From an archaeon (GTDB lineage Archaea > Thermoproteota > Nitrososphaeria > Nitrososphaerales > CADDZS01): a DNA stretch of 39,343 nt. This document shows, piece after piece, positions 14,492 to 23,420 of the stretch. The translations under genes were made by a program, and so were the position numbers. The notes beneath the pieces are model-generated. The model had not been told where the DNA came from. It made no database searches and saw only the letters and a list, made by a program, of their open reading frames with translations. Each line of letters opens with the position of its first letter. Position 1 is the first letter of the stretch. The stretch is taken from assembly GCA_902812485.1 (NCBI GenBank), contig CADDZS010000005.1, positions 1 through 39,343 of the forward strand, read 5' to 3'.

Positions 14492-15190
14492 TCAAGTATA
14501 GATAGATTCTGTTCTCTGGATCTTCCTCTCTTGCCTTGCAACTTCGCTCTCGACTGCTTCCGCCCCTCTGAGGAGCGGTTCTACGTCAATTTCAAAATTG
14601 TAACACTTTGAAAGAATTTCGATGGAGGCCACAGCAGCTCTAGGATCGACTCTATCCGTGCTGGAGTAGGCTAAAATGGCGTATGCTGGGAACGAGTGTG
14701 ATTCAAAGTAGTTGAGCATTATTGCAACCGGACCAACGATTATCTGGTCATCTTCAAGAATCTTGGCACTGGCGAGAGGTTCCCTTGGCTTGAAAGCGCT
14801 TGTGTGGACTATTCGAAAGGATGAATCGTCAGTTCTCAAGCTTGCATCGAGCCCACCAATGAGCGAAACCTCCTTGAAGTTTGATTTCGTAATCCATTCG
14901 GAAAGACTGCGATAGAATTCGAGTTCTGCGCCTCGATATGGAGGAACTTCTACCTTGAAAATAGTTACATCATTCTTTCGAAAGAATTCATACGGAGTAA
15001 CAAGTCTCCCTTGATTTGTGGATGCAACTGGTGAAACAGTCTCAGAATCGACAAAAGCTATTCTTTCCGCTTCGAGTTTTTGCACGAGATATTTGACCGT
15101 CCAGTAACCTGCGTAGCCTATGCCATGGAAGCCAGTTATGAGAACAGTATTTTCGAATTTCGCGTCTGGTGGAATTACCCGAATTGTCAT
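14492..15190 (-). CDS. PAC2-family protein (proteasome-assembly-chaperone-like)
   Basis: Archaeal PAC2/PbaA-like proteins have a nucleoside-phosphorylase-like fold and resemble eukaryotic proteasome assembly chaperones; archaeal roles are still unclear. In the 232-residue protein the family opening NTVLITGFHGIGYAGYWTVKYLV (about 14-36) is clear, followed by VDSETVSPVASTNQGRLVTPYEFF, VEVPPYRGAELEFYRSLSEWI and VSLIGGLDASLR (about 108-119). The C-terminal half has GPVAIMLNYFESHSFPAYAILAYSS and a helical arm rich in Glu and Arg. It starts with ATG at 15190. It is divergent from the beta-CASP gene and ends 68 bp from the tgtA stop. Confidence 0.82.
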   Translation of the reverse strand: MTIRVIPPDAKFENTVLITGFHGIGYAGYWTVKYLVQKLEAERIAFVDSETVSPVASTNQGRLVTPYEFFRKNDVTIFKVEVPPYRGAELEFYRSLSEWITKSNFKEVSLIGGLDASLRTDDSSFRIVHTSAFKPREPLASAKILEDDQIIVGPVAIMLNYFESHSFPAYAILAYSSTDRVDPRAAVASIEILSKCYNFEIDVEPLLRGAEAVESEVARQERKIQRTESIYT

Positions 15191-15547
15191 TTCTTCATCA
15201 ATTCTGAGATTGCCTTCTTTTTCATTGAGAGCTCATTGAAAAGCATTCAGGTATCCATCCTCAGAAACGCAGCAACGATTTTATGCTGAAACTACAATAC
15301 TAAGATCTGTCGGATTTCACAAACTTCCGTTTTTCCGCTTTTTCCCCTCAATAATCATTCTTTAAACGCATAAACATCCAATTCAAGAAAAAAGAGTGAA
15401 CTCTGGTTCGACTGTTTCCAAATCAATAGGGTATCTTTGTTCGATTTTATTTATTCCAAAACTTGGCACAAAGATCAAAAGCCCCAAAAACAAATCAGAA
15501 ATGAGACTTACAGAAGAAAAAGAAGAAGGGAGTAACCTGAAAGACCA
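15191..15547. other. 357-bp divergent intergenic region
   Basis: It contains the promoters of the PAC2-family gene (minus) and the beta-CASP gene (plus). AT-rich candidates include GATTTTATTTATTCC at about 15442-15456 on the plus strand. The last 50 bases before the beta-CASP ATG are purine-rich (GAAGAAAAAGAAGAAGGGAG), likely an untranslated leader. No gene or small RNA is recognisable. Confidence 0.4.
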
Positions 15548-16810
15548 ATGGAAATAATGTTTCTTGGTGGAGCAAGGGAGGTAGGAAAATCTGCAATCCT
15601 CGTCAAGGGGGAAAAGACAAATTTGCTCCTAGATTATGGAGCGCAAACAAGCAAAGAGCCAAGCTTCCCTATGCACGTCCAGCCAAAGGAAGTGCATTCC
15701 ATCCTGCTCACCCATGCTCATCTCGATCACTCTGGAGGCGTTCCTCTTTTCTTTCTAAGGGAGGGGGTAGAGCTCGTCACAACAGGACTCACACTTGAGC
15801 TCTCGACATTGTTGCTCGAGGATTTCATAAAGCTGTCAGGTTTCTATCTTCCATTCGAATACATCGATTTGCTCGCTATGGAGAAAAGTACTCGTAGGCT
15901 CAAAGTAGGCGACAAAAGCGTTCAAGTGAATTCAGAGTTTGTTGCAAGCTTCCCGAGCTCTGGACACGTCCCTGGAGGGACGACAATCCTGCTCGAGAAC
16001 GGTGGAAAGAGGCTTCTGTACACTGGAGACATAAACCTGCGGGAAAGTCAGCTACTCTCGGGGGCAGATCTAGATTTTGGAGAGCTCGACGTGGTCATAA
16101 CTGAGAGCACTTATTCGCAAACAGAACACGACCCTCGACAGAAGATCGAGGACGAGTTTGTGTCCTTTGCGCGTGAGATCGTTGAGCGTGGTGGAGTGCT
16201 TCTGGTCCCTGCCTTTTCGGTAGGGCGAGCTCAGGAGCTTGCTTGCCTTCTCAGATCGAGAAACTTTCCGCACCCAGTCGCAATGGATGGAATGGCTCTC
16301 AAAGCGAACGAAATCCTGTTCAGATATCAAGAGAGTCTTAGAGATCCTGTACTCTTCAGGAGAGCGATCGAAGGTTTGGACGTAGTTTCGGGCTGGAGTC
16401 ATAGGAGGAAACTAGTAAGAACTCCAGGAGTCATCATCTCTCCTGCTGGAATGCTTGGCGGAGGAGCTTCAGTCTTTTACAATTCTGAGATCTCGCAACA
16501 ACCAAGAAGCGGAATAGCGATTGTTGCTTTTCAAGTCCCCGGAACACCAGGAAGAACGCTCCTTGAGAGAGGTCTTACACTCGTAAACGGAAGACCGACG
16601 AAAGTAAAGGCCGAATTACGGAGATTCGATTTCTCAGGGCATGCAGGCAGGAGCGAGCTATTCGAAATGTTTAACCACATAAAGGGTCATCCCAGGGTAT
16701 TCACGGTCCACGGGGACGGAAATTCTTGCGAGGTGTTTGCAAGAGAAATTAACGAGCGGTTCGGCTTCGAAGCTTCAGCTCCACAAATAGGTGACAGAGT
16801 AACTGTTTAG
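15548..16810 (+). CDS. beta-CASP metallo-beta-lactamase ribonuclease (archaeal CPSF2-like)
   Basis: This RNA-processing nuclease belongs to the CPSF73/RNase J superfamily. The 420-residue protein has no N-terminal KH domains, so it matches aCPSF2-type rather than aCPSF1. Zinc motif 2 is HAHLDH (His56, His58, Asp60, His61), motif 3 is His140 in SSGHVPG, motif 4 is Asp161 in YTGDINL. The beta-CASP signatures follow: Glu in VVITESTYS (motif A), PAFSVGRAQE, ISPAGMLGGG, His in DFSGHAGR (motif B) and the terminal TVHGDGNSC (motif C). The start is ATG at 15548; a second Met at codon 4 is possible. Its position among translation genes fits an RNA-turnover role, which is inference. Confidence 0.92.
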   Translation: MEIMFLGGAREVGKSAILVKGEKTNLLLDYGAQTSKEPSFPMHVQPKEVHSILLTHAHLDHSGGVPLFFLREGVELVTTGLTLELSTLLLEDFIKLSGFYLPFEYIDLLAMEKSTRRLKVGDKSVQVNSEFVASFPSSGHVPGGTTILLENGGKRLLYTGDINLRESQLLSGADLDFGELDVVITESTYSQTEHDPRQKIEDEFVSFAREIVERGGVLLVPAFSVGRAQELACLLRSRNFPHPVAMDGMALKANEILFRYQESLRDPVLFRRAIEGLDVVSGWSHRRKLVRTPGVIISPAGMLGGGASVFYNSEISQQPRSGIAIVAFQVPGTPGRTLLERGLTLVNGRPTKVKAELRRFDFSGHAGRSELFEMFNHIKGHPRVFTVHGDGNSCEVFAREINERFGFEASAPQIGDRVTV

Positions 16811-16854
16811 AGGCAAGAAGCGCCAACCCCCGGTCTCGAGAAAAAATAATCAGC

Positions 16855-17466
16855 TTGCACAACAAGTCTTCCACGGCAGCTCGAAAAGTCTTGGTCGGAT
16901 CTGTTGAGGGTGCCGATCTGTCTCAGTTTCACGATAGCTTGGAAGCGGCTATCATCTTGTTTGGCCTAGAACCTGCTTTCTCAGAAACTTCCAGGCTCTA
17001 TTACGAGCCTTCTCTTGGGGAATTGAAAAGGCGGCAACTCAACGCCCTTAAGGTTATCCAGACATTTTCCCAAAAAGAGCTAAACGAGTCTTGCAAAGAT
17101 TTTGGCAAAAATTCGCAACGCGGTTCAGAAGCCCTCTTTGTTTTGCTGATAACGAAAGAAGATTTGTTCATCGAAGGAATGAATTTTGTCTTCGGCCTTG
17201 CCGTTCCCGGAAGTGGCATGGCCGTATTATCTGTAAACAGACTTACAAAATGGAATGAATCTCTCACTCCGAGCCTGGTTAAGGAAAGAATACTCAAGGA
17301 AGCTGCACATGAGATCGGGCACCTCCTGGGACTAAAGCACTGCAAACTTGCGACATGCATAATGTCGTTTTCTCAAAATCTGGAACAAGTAGATCAGAAA
17401 CTTCCCATAGCCTGCATTGATTGCCTGTCAAAGGCGCGTGAGGGGAGACTCAGATTAGGAAGATAA
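16855..17466 (+). CDS. amzA: archaemetzincin-type metalloprotease
   Basis: Archaemetzincins are small zinc proteases of unknown physiological substrate. The 203-residue protein shows the exact family signature: HEIGHLLGLKHC, that is His152, Glu153, His156 and His162 followed by Cys163, then Cys168 and Met170 (CIMSF). Cys187 and Cys190 in ACIDC complete the second, four-cysteine zinc site. The N-terminal half contains FLLITKEDLF-like strand and FVFGLAVPGSGMAVLSVNRL preceding the active site. Length is normal. The start is TTG at 16855, 44 bp after the beta-CASP stop, so the two may be co-transcribed. It is convergent with the L38e gene, stops 30 bp apart. Confidence 0.95.
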   Translation: MHNKSSTAARKVLVGSVEGADLSQFHDSLEAAIILFGLEPAFSETSRLYYEPSLGELKRRQLNALKVIQTFSQKELNESCKDFGKNSQRGSEALFVLLITKEDLFIEGMNFVFGLAVPGSGMAVLSVNRLTKWNESLTPSLVKERILKEAAHEIGHLLGLKHCKLATCIMSFSQNLEQVDQKLPIACIDCLSKAREGRLRLGR

Positions 17467-17496
17467 TTCGCATCTTTTTACTAATCTCACTGCTCT

Positions 17497-17841
17497 TTAT
17501 CTTCTCCTTCTTCTTTCTTCTTCTTCTCCTCCTCCCTCTTCTTGGAAGAGGTCTCTTTCGGGCTTGTTTTCCCCTTCTTTGGGGACCTTTACTTTCTCCT
17601 GATCTTCGCCCTCCTCGGCCTCCGCTTTTGACTCTTTCTTCGGAGTGATCTCAATGATTTCGAGATCCTTCATTGACTTGAGAAGTTTGTCCGCTTCTTC
17701 CTCTGTAGTTCGATATGTGTAAAGATAGTCCAATGTCCTGAGTTTCAATTTGACCAGATCGGGGGCACGTACCACTCTGCACTCGGTGGCTTTTGGAATT
17801 ATTTCTTCAAACTGCTCAAGACTGTGAATTTCTCTTGGCAT
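17497..17841 (-). CDS. rpl38e: eukaryote-type ribosomal protein L38e with long acidic tail
   Basis: L38e is a large-subunit protein of eukaryotes, known from some TACK archaea. The first 65 residues match the family in order: MPREIHSLEQFEEI (eukaryotic form MPREIKDIKDFL), a basic VRAPDLVKLKLRTLDYLYT segment corresponding to VKFKVRCSRYLYTL, and TEEEADKLLKSM corresponding to KEKAEKLKQSL. L38e is normally about 70 residues, but here a further 49-residue Glu/Lys-rich tail follows, ending EEEERRRRR. A GTG at 17877 would add 12 residues, but it lies inside the TATA element, so the ATG at 17841 is used. The last codons fall in a GA-rich tract where a one-base change would swap the Arg end for a Lys/Glu end. 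Confidence 0.8.
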   Translation of the reverse strand: MPREIHSLEQFEEIIPKATECRVVRAPDLVKLKLRTLDYLYTYRTTEEEADKLLKSMKDLEIIEITPKKESKAEAEEGEDQEKVKVPKEGENKPERDLFQEEGGGEEEERRRRR

Positions 17842-17875
17842 GTCTTTGGAGCACCCACTCGTATCCTTTTCTTTC

Positions 17876-17886
17876 ACTTTAAGAAA
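17876..17886 (-). promoter_or_regulatory. TATA box of rpl38e
   Basis: The minus-strand TTTCTTAAAGT predicts a start near 17856, about 15 nt before the ATG at 17841. This supports that start over the upstream GTG. Confidence 0.5.
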
Positions 17887-18040
17887 GCTTTCGTGGGAGT
17901 TTTCAGCTTCAATGTCTAATAAGGTTGGCCTTTGACAAGTGGAGTTTGTCTACTGGAAAAAGCATAGACAAACGGCCGCCTACTAAAGGGCGCAAAAAGG
18001 GCGGAATGAAAAGCAGAGTAGGGAAGATTGAAAACTCATT

Positions 18041-19375
18041 TCAGCTTTCTTCTTTCTTTATCCTGGGTGCTTCCTCTATCAAGCTCTTCCTTTCTTTGAA
18101 CTGGGCTTCCTCAGTGGATCCTTGCATTGCAATTGTGGAGGCGCTTTCTCCCACGATGACCTGTGTGATTTCATCAAAGTAGGCTGTCCCGACAAATCTC
18201 TGGTGTTTCAATGCGCTATATCCAGCTGGAACATTTTGGAACTCTCGTCTTTGAACCCTGACGTAGGCACTCATCCCCTCGCTCGAGTAGTCTTTGGCTA
18301 GCTCGAACATCGAGAGGTTAAGAGTGTGGAACCCAGCAAGAGTCACGAATTGAAATTTGTACCCCATCTTCGCGATTTGTTCCTGAAATGATCGAATCTC
18401 TTCAGGTTTTAGATTCTTTTCCCAGTTGAAAGAAGGAGAGCAGTTGTACGCCAGCAGCTTTCCTGGATATTTGGAGTGTATGCCATCCGCAAAGGCTTTT
18501 GCCTCTTCGAGATCAGGCGTTGAAGTCTCGCACCAGATCATGTCTGCGTACGGCGCATAGGCAAGTCCACGTGCCACAGCTGCCTCTATTCCTGCTTCGA
18601 CCCTGAAATAACCTTCAGGAGTTCTCTCTCCAGTAAGAAAACGCCGATCTCTCTCATCTACATCAGATGTCAGAAGTCGTGCGCCGTTCGCATCTGTCCG
18701 CGCTATCAGTAACGTGGGGACCCCGCAAATGTCTGAGGCAAGCCTTGCCGCAATGAGAACCCGTATGAACTGACTAGTTGGCACAAGTACTTTACCCCCC
18801 AAGTGGCCGCACTTCTTCTCAGAAGCAAGCTGGTCCTCAAAGTGGACACCTGCGGCTCCAGCTTCTATCATGAGCTTCATCAGCTCGAAGGCATTGAGCG
18901 GGCCGCCGAACCCAGCTTCTGCGTCTGCGACTATTGGAGCAAGCCAGTCAATTTCTCCGCTTTTCTCGGAATGTTGAATCTGATCAGCTCGAAGGAGAGC
19001 TTGATTAATCCTCTTAACCACTTGCGGCACGCTGTTCGCAGGATAGAGGCTTTGGTCAGGATATGTCTGCCAGGCAAGGTTTCCGTCAGCTGCCACTTGC
19101 CATCCACTTACATAGATTGCTTTGAGTCCAGCTTCAACCATTTGAACTGCTTGATTCCCAGTTAGCGCTCCGAGGGTCCTCACAAAGGGCTCTCTATGAA
19201 GGAGATCCCAGAGCTTTCTTGATGTCAGCTTAGCGATGCTGTACTCAAGCTTTACCGAGCCCTTCAACCTGTAAACATCGGCAGCGGTGTAGGGTCTTAC
19301 TATTCCGTTCCATCGATCGCTTCTCCATTCTTCCTCGATTTCTTCGATCGCTTCTCTTTCCTCTTGGCCTTTCAT
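18041..19375 (-). CDS. aceA: isocitrate lyase
   Basis: It cleaves isocitrate to glyoxylate and succinate, the first step of the glyoxylate bypass. The 444-residue protein has the family's usual length. Motifs include [26 protein letters not shown], with the segment around residues 66-92 near the active site, [19 protein letters not shown] and [24 protein letters not shown] containing the catalytic KKCGH (Lys187-His191, catalytic Cys189). Further on come ARTDA, and the glyoxylate/succinate-binding region YNCSPSFNW. It is bacterial-like in every landmark. It lies 56 bp downstream of malate synthase on the same strand, so the two form an operon transcribed malate synthase first. Confidence 0.97.
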   Translation of the reverse strand: MKGQEEREAIEEIEEEWRSDRWNGIVRPYTAADVYRLKGSVKLEYSIAKLTSRKLWDLLHREPFVRTLGALTGNQAVQMVEAGLKAIYVSGWQVAADGNLAWQTYPDQSLYPANSVPQVVKRINQALLRADQIQHSEKSGEIDWLAPIVADAEAGFGGPLNAFELMKLMIEAGAAGVHFEDQLASEKKCGHLGGKVLVPTSQFIRVLIAARLASDICGVPTLLIARTDANGARLLTSDVDERDRRFLTGERTPEGYFRVEAGIEAAVARGLAYAPYADMIWCETSTPDLEEAKAFADGIHSKYPGKLLAYNCSPSFNWEKNLKPEEIRSFQEQIAKMGYKFQFVTLAGFHTLNLSMFELAKDYSSEGMSAYVRVQRREFQNVPAGYSALKHQRFVGTAYFDEITQVIVGESASTIAMQGSTEEAQFKERKSLIEEAPRIKKEES

Positions 19376-19431
19376 TATTATCTACGCTCTATGTTACTTT
19401 CTTCCTTCCCTATACTCCCTATTCGTAGCCA

Positions 19432-21081
19432 TTACTCTTCAGATGAAATCCCGCTCGTTCTTCGAGACTCCTCATATTCGAGCCTCAGCAAATCAGGATA
19501 GCAGACAATCGTCAAAAATTCTGGAAAATCTTTGGCAGTCGACATATCCTCGAAAAGTTGTGACGCAAGCTTGAACTTACTCTTCGAAAAAGCTTCGACA
19601 CCCAAGGCCTTCTTGATTCTTTCAACCTCCTGCGAAAGCATTTCTTTGAACATCTTGACATCGATGATCTTTCCAGTGGACGTGCTTGCTCTGTGCTTTA
19701 TCCACTGCCATATTTGCGCTCGGCAGATCTCAGCTGTTGCTGAATCTTCCATTAGATTATTTATCGGAACACTCCCTTTTCCCCTAAGCCAAGCCTCCAA
19801 ATACTGAAGGCCTACACTGATGTTCAATCTAAGGCCCTCTTCAGTGATCTCTCCCTGCGGCTTTGCAAGCAGGTCTCTTTCGGTAACTTGTACATCTTCT
19901 CTGAGGTTGTGAATCTGATTTGGGCCTTGAAGACCTTCATCGAACACCTGCTTTGCGATTTCGACAAGCCCTGGATGAGCAACCCATGTACCGTCATGAC
20001 CCGCCCTCACTTCCCTTTCCTTGTCCTCTCTTACCTTCTGAAGAGCCTTCAAATTGGCCTCCTGATCATTTTTGATTGGGATCTGTGCTGCCATCCCGCC
20101 CATGGCATGAGCCTTCCTGCGATGGCAGGTCTTGACCAAAAGGCTGACGTACGATGCGAGGAATCCTCTGTCCATAGTGATGACAGCGCGATCGGGAAGG
20201 ACGAGTTCAGGATAATTTTTGAACTTCTTGATGAAGCTGAATATATAGTCCCATCGACCGCAGTTTAGTCCTGTTACGTAATTTCGAAGCTCATAGAGGA
20301 TTTCGTCCATTTCAAAGGCGGCCAAGATGTTTTCGATCAAAACAGTCGCCTTGATCGTTCCGTTGGGAAGTCCGATCTCCGATTCCGATTTGGAAAAGAC
20401 ATCATTCCAGAGCCTTGCTTCAAAACGATTCTCGAGTTTGGGTAGGTAGAAGTACGGTCCTGTCCCCTTTTCGATCAGATTGCGCGCATTGTTAAAGAAA
20501 AAGAGGCCGAAATCAAAGATTGATGCGGAGATGGGCTCGCCATCGATCAGGACATGCTTTTCCTCTAAGTGCCATCCTCGAGGGCGAACCATCAAAACGG
20601 CAGTCTTTTCGTTCAGCTTGTAGATCTTTCCCTCGGGACTGGTGTATCCAATTCTTCGATTTATTGCGTCTCTTAGATTTACCTGTCCCTGCATTGTGGC
20701 GTGCCACGTAGGAGATTGTGAATCCTCAAAGTCGGCCATGTACACGTTTGCTCCTGAATTTAGGGCATTGATAACCATTTTTGTGTCTCCCGCAGGCCCC
20801 GTTATCTCAACCCTCCGATCAAGCAGATCATTTGGAATTTCTCCGACAGTCCAATTGCCTTTCCTGATGCCCTCTGTTTCTAGAGGAAATCGAGGAAGAA
20901 TTCCCGAATCAATTTCCTCTTGCTTTCTTCTACGAAGCGCGAGAAGCTCCCTACGTCTTCCACGAAAGGCTCGTTCCAAAAGTGACACGAACTCAACCGC
21001 ACCGGGGTTTAGAATTTCTGCAAAGCTGGGAGTCAACGTTGCCGAAATCTTCACGCCATTCTCGAGAACCAGTCCGCTCAT
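19432..21081 (-). CDS. aceB: malate synthase A
   Basis: It condenses glyoxylate with acetyl-CoA to malate, the second glyoxylate-bypass step. At 549 residues with a TIM-barrel core it is the A isoform, not the roughly 720-residue G isoform or the atypical large form of Sulfolobales. Landmarks: MADFEDSQSPTWHATMQGQVN (about 115-135), Arg168 in VLMVRPRGWHLEE, LPKLENRFEARLWNDVF, VLIENILAAFEMDEILYEL containing a metal-binding Glu, GRWDYIFSFIK, the AMGGMAAQIPIK segment and the catalytic Asp446 in NLMEDSATAEICRAQIWQW. The start is ATG at 21081. It precedes isocitrate lyase in a two-gene unit. Confidence 0.97.
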   Translation of the reverse strand: MSGLVLENGVKISATLTPSFAEILNPGAVEFVSLLERAFRGRRRELLALRRRKQEEIDSGILPRFPLETEGIRKGNWTVGEIPNDLLDRRVEITGPAGDTKMVINALNSGANVYMADFEDSQSPTWHATMQGQVNLRDAINRRIGYTSPEGKIYKLNEKTAVLMVRPRGWHLEEKHVLIDGEPISASIFDFGLFFFNNARNLIEKGTGPYFYLPKLENRFEARLWNDVFSKSESEIGLPNGTIKATVLIENILAAFEMDEILYELRNYVTGLNCGRWDYIFSFIKKFKNYPELVLPDRAVITMDRGFLASYVSLLVKTCHRRKAHAMGGMAAQIPIKNDQEANLKALQKVREDKEREVRAGHDGTWVAHPGLVEIAKQVFDEGLQGPNQIHNLREDVQVTERDLLAKPQGEITEEGLRLNISVGLQYLEAWLRGKGSVPINNLMEDSATAEICRAQIWQWIKHRASTSTGKIIDVKMFKEMLSQEVERIKKALGVEAFSKSKFKLASQLFEDMSTAKDFPEFLTIVCYPDLLRLEYEESRRTSGISSEE

Positions 21082-21121
21082 TTGGAATGAAAATCACTTC
21101 ACTTTCTTAGATTCGAGAAAT

Positions 21122-21340
21122 TCAGAAAGGAACAATGAAAGAATTCTCTGCATTCTTGACTTGAGAGTATTCCTCAAGACTTACTATTCCCAAAGTCCCA
21201 AGTCCTACTGACTTTTCTGCCCAAGAGAAGCATTTTGAGCAAATCAACGTGTTCAAAGAAGGTACAAAGTCTTCTGATTCTTTTGCGCACAATCTGCAAC
21301 AGTTGTCAAAGATGTAGCTCTCTCGGTGAGACAAAACCAT
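21122..21340 (-). CDS. probable small zinc-ribbon protein
   Basis: This 72-residue frame is plausible but not certain. It has two CxxC pairs, Cys15-x2-Cys18 and Cys34-x2-Cys37, separated by 15 residues, the layout of a small zinc ribbon, and starts with ATG. A minus-strand TATA element CCTTTTATTG at 21363-21372 predicts a transcript beginning within a few bases of the ATG, typical of leaderless archaeal genes. It lies between malate synthase (same strand, 40 bp downstream) and the divergent PhoU-type gene. I cannot assign a family; a regulator of either neighbour is only a guess. Confidence 0.5.
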   Translation of the reverse strand: MVLSHRESYIFDNCCRLCAKESEDFVPSLNTLICSKCFSWAEKSVGLGTLGIVSLEEYSQVKNAENSFIVPF

Positions 21341-21450
21341 GACAAAAGACTACAGACGAACCCAATAAAAGGAGTACGGATAATCTGGATAGAGGAAACC
21401 AGCGTGCGAACTACATTCGGAAGATACGTAGAATATGTAAGACACAACAA

Positions 21451-21459
21451 CTTTATACA
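21451..21459 (+). promoter_or_regulatory. TATA box of the AbrB-PhoU gene
   Basis: CTTTATACA lies about 30 nt before the ATG at 21486, so transcription would begin about 7 nt upstream of the start codon (near-leaderless). Confidence 0.55.
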
Positions 21460-21485
21460 AATCGCGCGCTTATGTTCGAACCGCT

Positions 21486-22481
21486 ATGGAAATCAGAAAG
21501 CTTCAGACTACCTCAGGAGGAACGTATATCCTTACGATTCCAAAGGACTGGATTGAATCCATTGGTCTTTCAAAGGGAGATCTTGTCTCGGTGGAACTTG
21601 AGGACAATAGCATAGTGATCTCTCCGACTAAGGTCAAACCAGTCTCGCAGACGAGATCCATCGAACTGGAGCAGTTCAAGGACGAAAAATTACTTGAGCT
21701 CTGCATCACTGCGTCGTACATTCAGGGGCACGACATCACTGAGATAGTTTCTTCTAGTAAGATACCTCCTGATCAGAAGCGCTGGGTCAGGCAGGCAGTC
21801 GAGGGTCTGATAGGTGTTGAGATTGCAGAGGACTATGCTGACAAAGTGGTGTTGCAAAACCTCATCGACACCTCGAAGTTCGATATTGCAAGACTCCTCG
21901 AGAAGTTCTCGCTTACCTCGAAAGCCGTCTTTCAGGATGCGATCAAGGCTTTGGTTTCGAAGGACCTCTCTCTTGCTCAGGATGCATTTGAAAGGGGTCA
22001 GGAAAGTACGAAACTCTACAGGCTTCTGATGAGGCTTTCTCTTCAAGCTGTGAAGAGCAGGAAGGTCAGGGAGGAGATGAAGATTTCAGATCTCACAGAT
22101 GCCGTGATAAATGTCATTGCGACGAGAGAACTCGGACGAATCGCCTATTATGCTATGAGGATTGCTCAACATGCTGGAGAAATTCAGAGAGATCTCGATT
22201 CCGAGCTTGTCTCCACAATACAGAAAATGTCCCGTGTTACAATCGACATGCAAGAACAGTCCTTTCTCTCGCTAGTCAAAAGAGACTTGGTCCAGGCAAG
22301 CTCCATAATTGACAAGATGGCGAGCGTGAGAAGGCTGTACGAGAGTGCGCAACTTCTAGTGCAAAAGATTCCTGACAAGCAGTGTCTACCAATTTCGCTA
22401 ATAGTCCGAGACATTCGAGCTGTTGCGGGCTACACAGTCGCGCTGGCCGACGTCGCTGTTCTCAGTATATTTGCAAGGTAA
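21486..22481 (+). CDS. AbrB-PhoU fusion regulator (phosphate-uptake-regulator-like)
   Basis: This is a predicted cytosolic regulator of phosphate uptake. Residues 1-48 form a SpoVT/AbrB swapped-hairpin DNA-binding domain (MEIRKLQTTSGGTYILTIPKDWIESIGLSKGDLVSVEL). A linker and two PhoU-like helical repeats follow, roughly at 130-215 (SKAVFQDAIKALVSKDLSLAQDAFERGQESTKLYRLL, with the E-x-x-x-D pattern) and 220-325 (TRELGRIAYYAMRIAQHAGEI). This AbrB-PhoU architecture is common in archaea. No pst transporter or phosphate gene is adjacent, so it acts at a distance or has another target. Confidence 0.9.
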   Translation: MEIRKLQTTSGGTYILTIPKDWIESIGLSKGDLVSVELEDNSIVISPTKVKPVSQTRSIELEQFKDEKLLELCITASYIQGHDITEIVSSSKIPPDQKRWVRQAVEGLIGVEIAEDYADKVVLQNLIDTSKFDIARLLEKFSLTSKAVFQDAIKALVSKDLSLAQDAFERGQESTKLYRLLMRLSLQAVKSRKVREEMKISDLTDAVINVIATRELGRIAYYAMRIAQHAGEIQRDLDSELVSTIQKMSRVTIDMQEQSFLSLVKRDLVQASSIIDKMASVRRLYESAQLLVQKIPDKQCLPISLIVRDIRAVAGYTVALADVAVLSIFAR

Positions 22482-22601
22482 AGAGTTGGAAAAATCCTCG
22501 ACCTAGATTTTCTCGTAATGTATCAGGATTTCCAACGAAGCTGTAAGCGACACTTAACTTTCTCCTCTCTCTCTTTCTAGCAATTTACCATCCTGCTTAT
22601 T

Positions 22602-23225
22602 TCAGCGGATTGGTGCTACGATAAATATTGCAACATCCCACACAAAGTGACTTAACACACACGATGACAGATCTTGTGTGTAGTAGTAGGTCACTCCCCA
22701 AGCTGAATCCGCTATCAGAGTAGTTATTACAAACAAAGGGTTAAAAGAAGAAAAATGTATCAATGCGTCTACTCCTGCCGAGAGAAACGCAGCACCGACT
22801 CGCATTCTCAGTCGAAAGTAGTTGAGGAGATTGCCTCTGAAATATGACTCAAAGCCGACTGAATCCAGAGCAAGAACAACCACTCTCCAATAAAGCGGAC
22901 CTCCTCCGATTAAAGAGTAAATTGAATATTCATCTTTAGACGAAACGGTAAGAAATGGGATGCTATAGTTTTTGATTGCGAAATTTCCTAGGAGAAAGAT
23001 TCCGTAAAGCAACGCCGCGCTAGCTAACCCCATTCCTAAATTTCTGAGCGATGGCTTGAAAAGATCCTTGTATTTTACGAGAAGAACTGTAACGCACACC
23101 ATACAAACTGTCGAGACTATACTCCCTAGTTTGAAGTAGCTCGGAGGGATCACAAAAGTCTCTATTAGAGTAAGAGCTACAATTAGGAAACCAGCTGCTT
23201 GGACCCTGTCGAGAAAACTGAGCAT
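22602..23225 (-). CDS. CPBP/CAAX-protease-like membrane protein, atypical active site
   Basis: This polytopic membrane protein of 207 residues has about six hydrophobic segments. The Rce1/CPBP family uses EExxxR plus two later His positions and an Asn/Asp. Here motif 1 reads GFESYFRGNL (Glu126, Arg130) with Phe instead of the first Glu, motif 2 is His157 in ALIHFSSF, and motif 3 is His193 and Asp197 in LSHFVWDV. Loss of the first Glu, regarded as catalytic in archaeal Rce1, suggests a non-proteolytic or altered member. The start is ATG at 23225. It has its own strand unit, between the plus-strand PhoU-type gene and the DHH gene. Confidence 0.7.
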   Translation of the reverse strand: MLSFLDRVQAAGFLIVALTLIETFVIPPSYFKLGSIVSTVCMVCVTVLLVKYKDLFKPSLRNLGMGLASAALLYGIFLLGNFAIKNYSIPFLTVSSKDEYSIYSLIGGGPLYWRVVVLALDSVGFESYFRGNLLNYFRLRMRVGAAFLSAGVDALIHFSSFNPLFVITTLIADSAWGVTYYYTQDLSSCVLSHFVWDVAIFIVAPIR

Positions 23226-23420
23226 TATGTCAGGAATCTTGTTTACAACCTCGATTTCTCTATCCAGATAAAGGCTTCTTCTTCCTCCTCCTATTGGTCT
23301 GTGAGGCGAGTCTCTTTGTTTCTTCTCCTTTGGTCCACTCTCGTGTCTATCAACATCGTGTCATTTCAGAAGAAGGGAGGTATAGCAAACAAAGATGATT
23401 TTACAAGATCGGGAAGGGAA

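Noticed and set aside
17925-18182. Plus-strand frame with a basic segment (KRPPTKGRKKGG) resembling a small ribosomal protein
   Set aside because: It runs antisense into the isocitrate lyase C-terminus, has no recognisable family and no clear promoter.
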